A stretch of DNA of 64,000 bases from Halictus rubicundus (lineage: Eukaryota > Arthropoda > Insecta > Hymenoptera > Halictidae). The stretch lies in assembly GCF_050948215.1 (NCBI RefSeq), contig NC_135155.1:11550001-11614000 (forward strand), written 5' to 3'. The notes beneath the pieces were generated by a model. That model ran no database searches. It was not told the origin of the DNA and was given only the letters and a program-made list of their open reading frames with translations. This document shows positions 47,216-59,238 of this stretch, piece by piece (positions within the stretch are counted from its first letter, which is position 1; every line of letters begins with the position of its first letter). Made by a program: the position numbers and the translations under genes.

Positions 47216-49578
47216 ATCCGGCACTTAACCGAGGATGCTCGTTGCAACGAGGGGCGGAACATAAAAACGATGCTGCGTTCCGTGTCGCGGAGGCCATTAC
47301 GCGGAAAGTGTATTCGAAGGAAGCTAATAGATCAAGGGAAATGGGTTGAAGCCGGCGAAAAAGAATGGAGTGGTATCCAGCGTCGATGCCCCCGAGGCTA
47401 CGGGGGCTGCTCACGGTCGATAGATCACGCATCTAAGTGCACTAAATGTCTCTTTCTCCCGTTCGTTGGTTATTATGCGGCAAACTGCACCCGGTTTTTT
47501 CGTGCAGGATACATTTATCAAGTCGGACGCCATAGCCAGCAGGCATACCATCCAGATACGTGCACACTGCCACGTCCCTAGGAGCACAGACCGATTTTCA
47601 CGCGAGCTCACCTGCTGCATCCTTATCGCGACCCTCCAACTATCCAGATACATTGTTTCGTCGCGTTTCCACCCACTGAATTCCACCCCTTTTGCGTTGG
47701 CCCGATACCCCTGCAATTAGTTCGCCCGCTAAACAAATAGCGACGCTTTTCACGGCCAATCGATCGCACCTTCCTCCGTGCTCGCTGACAACGCTCTTTT
47801 TGTGTTCGAATTTTTTTTTCTTTTTGAGAAATTGCCCATAATTTTTCGAATTTTCGAGGTTTCCAGTTAAAAAGAAAAAATAGATATCCATAGATCTGCA
47901 TTACTGACAAAAGTGTTGGTAAACATTGAATCGTCGGAACGATGAAAACCACTCACCTTCGTTGGTGCAGCAATGATTTTCGGATGAGATTTCGGAGAGT
48001 TTATGGCTGGTACCGCTTGTGAACGCGAGGGCCCAGGTCTTTGCTAGGAGACTATAACGATGTGTTCGCCGGAGGTGTTACTTATACGTTTTTGCTAAGT
48101 AACGGTATAGGATCGCCCCATACCAGACACGCAAGATATCGAAGTTGTTTGTTCGCCTAAAATCGTCGCCTATAATAACTGAGATCCGAGAACCATGTAC
48201 TCCCCTCTACACACCCGAGATGCCAATGCTGGAGCGTGTCGGCCACAAACAAGAGTAGTCAAAGTGATAAGAAATACTACTTAATCCGTACCAATGGCAA
48301 TCACTTTGAATACCTTCTCTAAATGCAAATTTATTTCGCCTGTTTTGTTATAAATGACCTTTGCTGACCTTCAAAGATCTTAGTGTTGCATCTCGTTGGA
48401 TTCGTCTCAATAGCCGCTATCAGAAAACAGGAAACAAAACATAGCATTCCATATGAAAAAACAAAGGTGACCTTCACGTCTCTGAAACGACTCCACCTAG
48501 GGAAAAAAGATCAACGCCACATTACTTTGAATTTGCTTTGAAATTGTATAGTATCTAATGGTTTCAATCTAGTATCCACTAGTGGTCCAAATTGGGAAAC
48601 CGGTTCCCCAAATTGTACCATTGTCACTGTTTCGAAAATATTTTTCTGCAACCAGTTACGTAACGTTTCGGTCAATTTTCTTGCATTTACGCACGAATCG
48701 TAACGTCACGATCGTTCTGAATTTCTTCTGCTCGAAACCATGAACGCGTTTTCGATTTCAGGTTTCTTTTTTAAGTGGTCCTATAAAGGGAACAGTCCCC
48801 TAAATGAAAGCGAGGGGTTGTAGCATCGGAGAACGAGCTGGAGAATCCTTCGGAAGAATAGTCTCCGCGAAGACAGTACTAATGAGAGAAACGATTACAT
48901 TCCTCGGTTATGGTCCGTGGTACGGAGACGGCGGGAACACAGCGGAACAGGGCCGGCTCATTTTTGTCCTCTCGTTGCCGCGACGCGAAAGCAACACGAG
49001 GAAATCTCGCGAAACGCCTCAAGTCCCGACGAGAATGAAGAAAGTTATTTGTGCCGGGAACGCGTGATACGGCGCGGACAGGGGAAGGGAACGGGGGACA
49101 AGAAGGGTAGTCCAAAGCGGAACGCGAAAGGTACAGTTACAAGAGTAATTGCCGTCTCGTTTGTTTTCTCGGTTCTTAAAATGGGATCATTACAAAGTAG
49201 TGCTTACTTTCGCGGCGGGGAAAAGGGACGGCTCGGAACCGGGCGATGAAGGGAACGAACGCGATGGATGGTAACGGGACGGAGAGGGATGGTAGGGGTG
49301 GAGTATGTTTTTCTCACGTAATTAGCCACTTCGGGCAAGAAACGACTCGGGATAAGAAAGGAAATGGTTCTGCTGGGAGCACGAAAAAGACGATTTCCCT
49401 GGAAAAAGCCAAAATAATTAACCTTACGGTGCTTTTTGCCCCGCCACCTTTTATCCCCTGAAATCGTACCCCTGATTTAAACACTGCCAAACGAACCGGC
49501 GAATAAAACCGTGTTACGGCTGGTCGAAACTGCGCTCTTTCACAGTCGAACTAATTAAAGTCTCTACATTTTTTACAC
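47216..49578. other. Intergenic, nothing recognised
   Basis: Frames of up to 140 codons without recognisable motifs. Confidence 0.5.
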
Positions 49579-49633
49579 TAAACTGCGGATCTTTACACGA
49601 AATGAACATTGAACGCGTAAAATCCGCAGGCTA
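49579..49633 (+). mobile_element. hAT-A MITE, 55-bp deletion copy
   Basis: TAAACTGCGGATCTTTACAC joined to GCGTAAAATCCGCAGGCTA; only the two terminal repeats remain. Confidence 0.6.
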
Positions 49634-50092
49634 ATGATTATCAAATTCATATTCTGCATACTTATTTCTAATATTTCCATGGACGATTCGCTGTCCGAAT
49701 TTTCTTTTCGATTCTCCCGGGAAATCTTTGGTAATAAACATTCTAAAATAATTTCTGCCTATAGAACTCATAGGTCCTAGTACAGTAAAGTCTTGGTCTA
49801 AGCCGAACGGAGCTACACGATTTTAGTCAGTTCGCCTGTCCCCTCCACTGTCGGTGTGAACCACTACTAATCCAATTACAAAGTTCATTATTTTTTTATG
49901 GGACCTTCACCAACTTATTTGAGGTATTTTACCGATAAAAATGACACTGAACACGATATAATTTGAACTGTATTTAGTGGTATAATTGACGGTACGCAGT
50001 ACGCCTTCGACCGCGCGGTCTTTGTTTACATGCGCTGTCCTTTTCTACGTTCGTCGCGGATGACGCAGTCACAACAAAATATTTGTCTACAC

Positions 50093-50533
50093 CAGGCCCG
50101 TCGAACTTTCACTTCGTCGCGGGCCGCACGGTCCCCACGAGCAATCTGTCCGTTCCCCCAGAGGCCCCTTCTTATGTTATAATTAGACTGCGGATGTTTA
50201 TGCAATTTGCAATTCTTTTAGAGGAATTTTAAGAAAGTGGAGTCAAATAAAATGTTATTTTCAGTGGCAGTAGCCTTTGTAGATCTGAAATAAATAAAGA
50301 TTGCACTAAATTCTGTCGAATGTTATATTTGGACATTTTTTGCACATTTTCGTAAGCCATAAATGCATAAAGATCCGCAGTCTAGTTATAATATGCGATA
50401 GGAATACATAGGTCCGCGATAGAAACAAATGTCATGCGCTTCTGGGGGAACGTCACTTCCCACATTAGTGGAATGAAAAAGTGGGAGAACGGGCCAAATA
50501 TGGCCCGCGGGGCCCGCGGGTTGGACAGGCCTG
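50093..50533. mobile_element. hAT-D element inside the Tm-Y copy
   Basis: Ends CAGGCCCGTCGAA and TTGGACAGGCCTG. 8-bp flanks GTCTACAC (50085-50092) and CCCTACAC (50534-50541), where the uninterrupted Tm-Y copy at 32680 reads CCCTACACGATC. It is itself split by hAT-A. Confidence 0.82.
50184..50384 (+). mobile_element. hAT-A MITE (innermost), 201 bp
   Basis: Perfect ends TAGACTGCGG / CCGCAGTCTA. Perfect 8-bp duplication GTTATAAT (50176-50183, 50385-50392), fitting nTnnnnAn. Confidence 0.92.
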
Positions 50534-51716
50534 CCCTACACGATCTATGTCACAGCACGGACCCGAGGATTGGGCTTAGATCAAGACGTTACTGTAGCAT
50601 CATTTCTTCCCATAAAATTCCCATAGAAACAGAGCACACAAGTTCGAACAGAATTAAATATAAAAGATGTATAGCGTACGTGTAAAAATTACATTAAATA
50701 AAGACAAAATAGGATTCTTTTCTTCACGATTCCTGAATGATAAAGGTTAATAAATTGCATCGTTTCACGGTAAAAGTGATCCTTTAGTCTTCGAAGCAAA
50801 TTTTTCCCTTATCCCGGTACACAGAAAATAATCTATGAATATTTGCATGAGGATCGACGGTATATTATCAACTCTGCGCCGCTGATTTTCATGTAAATTT
50901 TTATTTTCACGAGCTGTTTTATAAAAACCGGAGCAAATAGAAACTTTCGTTCGTTTACTGGTGGGTTAATACGCTGACAATATAGACGTTGCCTTTGTAT
51001 TTTAGAAATTTGCATGCGCAATAAAAGGATAAAGATTACGAACGACGTGGCTCGATGCACGAGTGTAACAAAATAAAAAAAAAAAAGAAAAAAGATGGTA
51101 AAAACGGTCGGAGGTTTTAAAGTATGAACGTTGCTTCCGAGAACGCTCATTACCGCAGTGGCGATGAACCGATCACGTGTTTCAAATACGTGACCACAAT
51201 GTAAACTCGGTAACGCCGAAACTTTGTCGAATCGGACAAATCTCAGGAATTTACTCAAGAACTCCATACCTGTTCTATAACTGCGAAAGGAAACGGAATT
51301 ACGGGCTTGGGCCTTGATTAGCTATTCGTATTCCTAGCAGCCGGATCCATCGATAGCGGAATTTCATGGCTGAACGTTGATTTCTCACTGTCAAAACTTT
51401 CGGGATCCGACGAGTACCCGGAGTCTACCATTTCGTGCGAGAACGGTCTCGGCAACGAACGGCTCTAAACATTTCGAGCATGAATATTTCTTATATGCGA
51501 CAAACTCGCTGCTGCAACAATGTCTAACTCTTTTAGCCGAACAACCACAAAAACACCGTCTTTTTCACTTTGTCCGTATGAAATCGAGTGTACAATAAAT
51601 AATTTTTATTGGTGTCTCGGAGGGGATAATCAAGCGCAAAGGGTTGATTAAACAAAAAATGCTACAACAATGAAATTGAAAAGAGACGTGTACGAAAGAA
51701 CGTAAAGTCTAATCAC

Positions 51717-51917
51717 TGGACTGCGGATATTTATGCAAAATAAAATATATGTTCATTGATTGCAAGACCCAGGATCAGAATAAAAATGTCTTTCTTCTTT
51801 GAATTATTTTATTAAGCTAAAACCAATACGCTGGTGCCTTTAAATCTTTTTAGTATGTCCACTGCTTCAAATTGTGCCTACCAATTTTTGTCATAAATGC
51901 ATAAAATCCGCAGTCTA
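51717..51917 (+). mobile_element. hAT-A MITE, 201 bp
   Basis: TGGACTGCGG / CCGCAGTCTA ends; flanks CTAATCAC (51709-51716) and CTAATTAC (51918-51925). Confidence 0.88.
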
Positions 51918-51925
51918 CTAATTAC

Positions 51926-53517
51926 CGATTTTTCTCGGCAAAGATCCGAGTGTTCTAAAGCTTTTGTTAAACGGAACAGTAGAATCATCTAGCTGCGACT
52001 GGAACCAGCGATTTTCGAGCAACGGCAGCGGGGCTGGTGCCATCGGTTTCCCCAAAAACCCGTAAAAGGTTTCTCGGTGATGGGGAAGTTAATCCAACAA
52101 TTTCGACGGGGCAGATGTGAAAAGGGCGACACAAAAGTCGACGGTGGTTGAACGCGCGAAAAGCTGTGAAAGCTCTGCGTAGCTGCGACAATGCGCGGGG
52201 ACAGTAGGCGGCGTTGCAGCATGCAGCATGCAGCATGCACCAGCATGCGAAAAGTTTGCCGGCCGGGTTTGAATTCGTGTACGTTGTTAGGTTCGAAGTG
52301 GAGCAACAGTATACGCGAAGTAGAGCAGATCCCCCGGAAAAATAGTTCTCAAAGAAGAATCTACGCAATACATGACTTTGCTTTAAATTGCACAAAGGTC
52401 CCTTTAGCGATATAACATTTGGCGCGAGTGCGAGCAAGAGTGCGAAAGCTCTCTTCGACGCGACGCTGCAATCTGTAGCACGGTACGTTTTCTCTTTGAG
52501 AAATATCCCTACAAAGGGAACGGATCTGAATAAAATTTTTGGCCGCGCGTCGCACACGACAATACGTGTCGCTCTGCGCCGCGCCGCGCCGCGTCGCTGA
52601 TTACGCGTGCAGCTTCACAAGAAAAATGGAAATGCCCGTGTGTACAGAGAATTCCTTCTTCTCCATTAACCGGCGACATGTGTCTTTCCAATTTTACGAT
52701 TCCACGCTGCTTGCGACGATTCTGGGAGCCTTGAACGGTTCCTGCACCGTCGAACAGGACTGGTCTTTTATTTTACAATTACTGAAACGGGTCGCAGACA
52801 AGTTCTGCTTCGTTGAATCGAAATAAAGAAAGTACAAGTTTCGTCGATTCTATTCGAGAACGGAATATTTATTTTATTTTCGTGTTTGTTTTCGTAAATA
52901 ACACCGTCATAAACGTTTCACATTTCGAAGCAATCAGTCAATAGGTTTAACCGGTTTCTTAGATACGCGACTCATCACAGAACGGAGATTACCTAATTGA
53001 TCTTCATGTTAGTCTTATATAACGGTACTTATCAGCAGACGGGTTCCATCCGAGTTTTTCTTGCAGAGTAAACCAATACAGTATGAAGGCTTTCCGCTAA
53101 ATGCGAAGAACATGTTTGTAGATGATTGTATTATGTATATTATGGATCGATATCGATAAGGACTACGTTGGTAAAGGACCTTTTAAATATTTCAGCGAAA
53201 TGCTCATTCAACGGAACGCGCTGCATGTGCGGGCAAATAGTAATAATTTTTGGAAAAACTTCGAAAATAACGCTACGCGACTGGCGGAAGCGCTGTCGAA
53301 AGAATGCGCGCGATCGTAAACAATGCCGTGAATATTTTTTCGATCGGACAAGTTTTTCCTGCACAGATATTTTTGCCACTGTTCCATAGCGTTCATTAAG
53401 CATGATTTTATACAGCGTTTAATAACTGGGTCATGCGATTCCATAAAGTTTTTAGATCGCCATAAACTCCAGGAGAGGTACAATTTCAATCGTAATTGAA
53501 ATCCTATCGACGAATCG
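51926..53517. other. Intergenic
   Basis: A GCAGCAT run at 52215-52250 and a GCCGC run near 52580. A 190-codon minus-strand frame (51985-52557) has no resemblance to any family. Confidence 0.5.
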
Positions 53518-53519
53518 TA

Positions 53520-54053
53520 CATTCCCGCTCATAAGCCTCTCAGGATAGTTGGTCATATTGAACTCTGTAAAAATGAAACAATCGTTGAAGGATGCGAACA
53601 AATTTTTACTTATTTGAAGGCTCACATGTCAAGGAAAGGATGCGGACCCATGTATCAAAATTCTTACCAAGAAGTAAAAAAAATATTTATATTTTCTTTT
53701 CATCTTTTCCGCCACGTTTCTTTATTACTATTCTTCACTATTCTTCGCATCCGCCTGATCAATTTTTCCATACTTTCGGTTGTCATATTATTCCATTCTC
53801 GTTCCAAAATATTCCATAAATGTGTTTTCGAAGTAGGGCAAAATTTCTGCACCTGTCTGTCCAGGTCATCCCATAATTTTTCTATGGGGTTCAAATCTGG
53901 TGATTGGGATGGCTATTTCATAATTTTTAATGAATTATTTCACCGAAGTTGTAATGATTACTGAACATATGAGGATATTTATATTATGTAGTTAATACAG
54001 TGAAAGGTTCATAATCTATACGAAATACCAGATAAGACTTATGAGCGGGAGTG
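53520..54053 (-). mobile_element. Tc1-like element, internally deleted, intact ends
   Basis: Inverted ends CATTCCCGCTCATAAG and CTTATGAGCGGGAGTG (one mismatch) flanked by TA (53518-53519, 54054-54055). 534 bp against the 1.2-1.7 kb usual for Tc1. The last third of the transposase and a 3' untranslated stretch remain on the minus strand. Confidence 0.9.
53700..53970 (-). pseudogene. Tc1-like transposase, C-terminal part
   Basis: The minus-strand frame reads NNSLKIMK, stop, PSQSPDLNPIEKLWDDLD and then about 50 residues to a proper stop at 53700. SPDLNPIE carries the catalytic Glu of the DD34E triad. The TAG where Trp is usual, and a TGA a few codons upstream, both look like TGG decay. The DNA-binding half and both catalytic Asp residues are deleted. 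Confidence 0.88.
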
Positions 54054-54187
54054 TATATCGTATATATTTATTGCTATCGTAGACTGCCAAATTTTTATGT
54101 TATTACAGACTGCGGACCTATTCGCGCGAAAAGTATAATCGATAGGCGACAGACCTTGCGCGAATCTCAACTTTAGGATGTTATTAT

Positions 54188-54381
54188 TAGACTGCGGATT
54201 TTATGCATTTATGACAAAAATGGGTAACCACAATTGAAAGCAGTGGACATATTGAAAAGATTTAAGCGTATTGCTTTCGACTGAATAAAATAATTAAAAG
54301 AAGAAATAAATTTGTATTTCGCTCCTGCGTCTTGCAAATCGACGCAAACATTTTTCATTTCGCATAAAGATCCGCAGTCTA
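54188..54381 (+). mobile_element. hAT-A MITE, 194 bp
   Basis: Perfect ends TAGACTGCGG / CCGCAGTCTA and a perfect 8-bp duplication GTTATTAT (54180-54187, 54382-54389). Confidence 0.93.
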
Positions 54382-54879
54382 GTTATTATTAAAGGAGCGA
54401 GTACATTTTCATTTGAACTTTTCTGTGTCCTACCGTTGCGTTTGAAAATTTCGATTTCGCATAAAGATATGACCGGGGATTTCTTTCGAAATTTGTTGCT
54501 CGACTCGCAAAAACGAATGTAAAATGAAATACAGAGGTTGCGCGGATATCGGACATAATCACGAGAGAAGGAAAAAGCCATAGGAAGCGGCGCACGTTAT
54601 GGGAGATTCGGCTGTATCGCGACCTGTAACTTCTAGCCGAAGGTAACCATGGCGCACTGCGCCATAACCAAAATGGACTCGCAGTTGTATAAATCTTATT
54701 ACAAGGTAATCTCGTTTGAAAGCGTCGGAGTACTTTCGTGCTTGTATCCCGAGGATTGTAGATCTTATACGATGCATTTTCAACGAAGAAACAAGTTAGG
54801 AAGTTTCCCGGTTAAGTTCATGGCGCTGCGAAAGGCGGTGCTGCACCCTCGTTTCCCCGCATTTCGCTTCGAGAACTCT

Positions 54880-54925
54880 CTGCTCCGCTCTGCTCTGCTC
54901 CGCTCCGCTCCGCCCTGCTCTTTCC
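54880..54925. repeat. GCTCC/GCTCT microsatellite
   Basis: Repeated CTCTGCTCCGCTCTGCTCTG pentamers on the plus strand. Confidence 0.85.
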
Positions 54926-55541
54926 CCCTTGTTCCCTGTCCACCGTCCCGAACCTTAAGAAATGTTCCCTTTCGACTGGTATTTAACCTCTCTACAACCG
55001 TTTACATTTCCTTTCGTCGCTTAATGTCCGATTTTTATCTTCTCGATACTTGTTCCGATAAGTCGTTGTTAGCTTTGGTGCAAAAGTTTCATTTAAACAT
55101 TTGTTCTACCACAATAGGGACTCGTGTCGTCGAACAATTTCCTTGAAAAATGTCGCGATCCAATCCACAGTTTTGTTGATCTATTACGAAACGTATATCG
55201 ATATCTTGCCACGTGTCACGGCCAGATTGCGTCTGCGAAGAATCCCAGAGAGCTGTCATAGTTTTTGCACCGTACACAGATAGAGCCGAAGAATCGCGAG
55301 CCGACACCAACAGTTTCAGCGTATCGGCTAAATTCTTGACGTCCTAAGACACCAATAAATCCCTCGGTATTAGACGCAATCGCCTAAACGGGATCTCTTA
55401 AATTCCTAAGTTGATTTGCAGTTTTAGCGCTTATTATCTTTGGTACAATCATCCTTGTTTGCGATAGTTAAACCACCGCACTGTGCCGTCTCGTTCACGC
55501 CTTTCACCGCGGCTGTGATTTCGTTCCAGTAAGAACCGGTA

Positions 55542-55714
55542 CAGTGAATTCTCGATATATGTCAACAAGGGCCTTGCCAGCGTCCTGTATCGTCCAGGAG
55601 ACATTTAGGCCTCCTGAGCTCCGTGGCCCCTCAAGGATTATGCCGCGCGGCAGTGGGGACGATTCCGCGACGTTTACCATCCAGGTCTTGGCGACATATA
55701 CAGAAAAATCACTG
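55542..55714. mobile_element. Tm-X MITE, 173 bp
   Basis: TA 55540-55541 and 55715-55716. Ends CAGTGAATTCTCGATATATG and CAGAAAAATCACTG. Same length as the 20206 copy. Confidence 0.82.
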
Positions 55715-55716
55715 TA

Positions 55717-58340
55717 TAACAATATTTTCGCGTATAGGCATCGTGGAACTGCAGCACCCCCTATTTCCACGGGATATTATCGATAACGTTAAATATAATA
55801 AAAAATCTTTGTGTGGCGCTTCACAGTTCCAGCGGTGTGGTGATTGAGTGTCGTGCGCATGCGCGCATTGGAAGCTGAAATTTTCTGGGCGCAGCACCCC
55901 CACTAATTTTGGCGACGAGCCGCCGCTGCTGTCCATATTAATTATCCATCGACTGACTATTCGTACGATCATCTGTCCGACTACGTACACGATTATCCAT
56001 AGAATCATGTAATATGCAGGACTGTCGCTCGGACGCAAGCGGTTGAAAAATGAAATGTCGGGAGGAGCAGGTTCCACGTGTAACGCCGTGTTCCAACGTT
56101 TAAACCGACCGAGTTGAACGTTCTCTTCAGAGTTAAATCGATGCGTACATTTCAAACAGTTCCGTGATAATTAAAATGATGAAAGGTCTAATAGGAGAGC
56201 CTCTGCGAGAAGGAGGACGTAATTGTGGATGGAAAGTTTAAAAGCATTCCCGGTGCCTTTGGTGATTAGAGAGTGCAGTGGGCGCGGTTACTTAGCTAGT
56301 TAACTCGCTCCGTTGCTGCAGCGAGCCTGGATCGAAAGTACGATTCGCTGACACGATTTCCACCCTTCCTGTGCCGGTCCCGTGCTTCCCGTTAAATACA
56401 ACAGATTTCCTGTAACGCTTATGCACCGTTTACACAGTCGACATCGACCGTTCGGCTCGAATAACACAAAATCGAAGGAGTTATGTCGCAAAATCCACTT
56501 TAGAAACTTTAGAAATTACTAAATCACCTTCTCTTCTATATTCGATTGCGAACCATGTGGTCGCTAATGGCCTAGCCGTTAATGCGACCACTTTAAAATA
56601 AACGATATATAAAAAAAAATCAGAGTAATTTAATTAATGGAACCAAAACTAGAAATTTAAAATGTATTATACGGGATGCTGTCTTAACCCTTTTGAATTC
56701 GAAAGACTCCAATAAAATTATAATAGAAATGAATTTCTAAACCCAGTGAAAAATCACTGTCAGTCATATGTGACTACATTGCACGTTAATTCGATATAAA
56801 ATCATTTTCATCGATACGAAAACAGTTGGAAAACAGATGTTAGCTTGCTGATTGAATAGAAATTCAAGCTCTCTAACAATACGCTTTATCTACTTTTTTC
56901 CTGTCGTTTCAAACGTAGAAAATCCAGGAGAATTGATATTTCCAAAAAAAAAAGAATTGCTGTATTTTAACAAAGACGCAATATCGCTGTATTCCATGTC
57001 GTTTCGAACAACGAAGCTTTGGATTCTGGCAACTCTCGCCGTTCAATTAAAAAGGCTGTTGTAAAAACGCTTCGGACATACAAGCAGAAATTTGGTTGTT
57101 GCCGTTGCGACATCGACAGAAGTCGATTCGAAATGTTTTGAACGGGCCGGGAATTGCGCGAGCGAACGTGCGCGTTCGCACGTGGCTCGCGTTTCGCCGT
57201 CTTTCGTCGGCCGTGGAAAACGAAAAAAAAAAAGCGGACGATCGGGCAAAAAGCAACATGTCCGTCCTATAAACGTCAGGGACCACCGGTGACTTTCGGC
57301 CAACTCGACCATTCGGATTAAGAGAACCATGAAATAAATTTTGGGGTTTGAAACGTGTGTCTCGGGGCTCCCGGGGAAGGCTTTCACCGAGCGTCGCGAC
57401 GCTCGATGAAGAAAGCTTCTAATCAAACCCGCAAACTGACGAAACTTTCCCCAGGACCAGGGCCTCTCTCCCACGGGAAAACTTTGGAAAAGTGCATGTC
57501 CAGGCGATTCCCAGCAAGTCCCGCGAAACATTCCCACGCACGCTAGAACGGCTCGGACGTCGGTGTTCCGCCTACCATGAAACGAACCTCGCATTTCACG
57601 AATTGTTCGTCGCGATGACAATGGCAAGTATTCCTGCGGAGCGATTTTTCCAAAAATTCCAACCGGTCCCGCATCCGCGGAAAATTAACGGAAAATTTTT
57701 AACGTTCGTCCTAACCGTGGAACGAAATCGAATGTAACGCTGTTAACCGGTGTCTCTCGACGAACCCCGTTAAGCTAACCTTAATCATTTTAGCGTGTTA
57801 CGCGATTAAGGGACAGTATAAACCCCGCCAGTCAAATTAATGCGGTCCTTTTTGCCGGCGAGCCGGAGTTCCCCCAAAGTTCGTTCCATAAAAGGTTAAT
57901 TACTTAGGAGATTAGGAAGCTCGCCGCGGACAATAAGGCGAGCTGGTTAAACAACCCGGCTGATCGATTTAGCTTTTACCGCTTCGTTCATCAGCCGTTC
58001 AAAGTCCTGGGACATCGATAAATATTTGCCGCGCCAAAAGCGCCTTGCTCGATCCAACTTTTCTTACGCTAATATGCATAAGCATACGAGCGGAGCTACG
58101 GAAACGCTCTTGTTCGATTAAGATAGTGTTTCGAGCCTCGCAATTACGGAAAACCATCGTGCCAAAACTTTGCGAGCATCGTTCCTCATGGTTTTTCAAA
58201 ATCAACAACATCAGCTCGATTATTCTATCAAACTCAGCTTTCTGTAGAAGTTGCAAAAATAGTACATCGATGCTCCGAAATTCTCCCAATGTTTTCCTTG
58301 CTTTAAATTGCTTCTACTCTTTTTTTTTCATGAACGCATA
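55717..58340. other. Intergenic upstream of the TTLL3-like gene
   Basis: No exon or repeat with both ends recognised. A 5' untranslated exon or promoter for the gene could lie here but nothing marks it. Confidence 0.45.
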
Positions 58341-58348
58341 GTGATTTG

Positions 58349-58718
58349 TAGACTGCGGATTTTATGCGTTTATGACAGAAATGGGTGGACATATTAACCC
58401 TTAGCACTCGAATGGTGTCTGTATTTTTTACATTATTAAATTTGTTTGTACTTACTAAACATTTCGGTATTGTACGAGTAAGTTGCACCACGTTAGCGTG
58501 TATAAAATGAAAAAAAAATGTATAGAAGGGCAATACTCTAGGTCAGAAGAGATGTTTCATTTTGGAGTTAAAATAGCTTCGAGTGCAAAGAGTTAAAAAG
58601 ATTTCAGCGTATTGGTTTCGACTTGATAAAATGATTGAAACGAGAAATAAATTTTTATTTCGCTCCCGCGTTTCAATCAATGTAATCGATGGAAGCATTT
58701 TTTATTTTGCATTGTCCA
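58349..58718. mobile_element. hAT-A MITE, interrupted, just upstream of the TTLL3-like start
   Basis: Left end TAGACTGCGGATTTTATGCG. Flanks GTGATTTG (58341-58348) and GTGATATG (58719-58726) match at 7 of 8 bases. The right terminal repeat is degraded (TTGCATTGTCCA). A piggyBac-type MITE sits inside it. The right border lies 124 bases before the ATG. Confidence 0.7.
58398..58592. mobile_element. pB-A piggyBac-type MITE nested in a hAT-A copy
   Basis: TTAA on both sides (58394-58397, 58593-58596). Ends are CCCTTAGCACTCGAATGGTG and CTTCGAGTGCAAAGAG. 195 bp, no coding capacity. Same family as 45573-45813. Confidence 0.8.
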
Positions 58719-58842
58719 GTGATATGACGTTAATATTGTGCACCGATTTGACCGAACAGCGGTGCTCAGCGTTGCAGCGGCGCGCCGTTCCATAAATTCG
58801 AGCGTTTCACTTTCGGCGACGATCAGGGGACACGTTGAGACG

Positions 58843-59238
58843 ATGGAATCGACGAGCGAGACCAAAGCGAACCAATCTGGCTGCAAACCGACCGGGCCTT
58901 TGGCCAGACTGGAAAAGAAGGAGAGCTCCGTGAATCCGTACAATCGCGCGGACCCCGACAAAACGAGGGACAAATGTCCGATGGCGGGGTCGGACGACAA
59001 TGAGATCAGCGTTGTTAACAGCTTGCCGCAGCTCGACTGCGGCGCGTTCCCGAAATCGTACATGGACTCGTGTTCCTGCTGCCATCGGGAGACGGATTTT
59101 GACGGGAACAGCAACCACCATGGCGGGAACACCAACTACAGGAGAGTCGTCATCAAAGACACCGAATGTTGCAAAGCCCACTGGATGAGGAGAGAGTGCT
59201 ACGAGAAAATTAAGGCGACCGTCAACAGGGCTGTCAAG
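58843..59238 (+). CDS. TTLL3: TTLL3-like coding exon 1
   Basis: 132 codons from ATG 58843 (context GACGATGG, a good animal start) to donor AAG|GTACCG in phase 0. In-frame codons upstream contain no earlier ATG. The first 90 residues are polar and Cys-rich and not clearly conserved. The last 30 (WMRRECYEKIKATVNRAVK) match the conserved N-terminal region of glycylase TTLLs. Confidence 0.85.

Larger units (their letters stand above)
49783..50594. mobile_element. Tm-Y MITE (outer element of a three-deep nest)
   Basis: TA 49781-49782 and 50595-50596. Left end CAGTAAAGTCTTGGTCTAAG, right end GCTTAGATCAAGACGTTACTG. It contains the CACTGAACACGATATAATTT block also seen at 13710 and is split by the hAT-D element at 50093-50533. 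Confidence 0.8.

Noticed and set aside
51985..52557. 190-codon minus-strand open frame
   Set aside because: No family resemblance; its central part is the GCAGCAT repeat.
54649..55146. Frame beginning at a good ATG context (ACCATGGCG) with a possible donor AAG|GTAATC after 19 codons
   Set aside because: Could be a first coding exon, but there is no downstream partner and the rest is a GCTCC microsatellite; not enough to annotate.
57043..57627. 194-codon minus-strand open frame upstream of the TTLL3-like gene
   Set aside because: No recognisable domain; unusual Arg/Phe/Cys-rich composition typical of chance frames.
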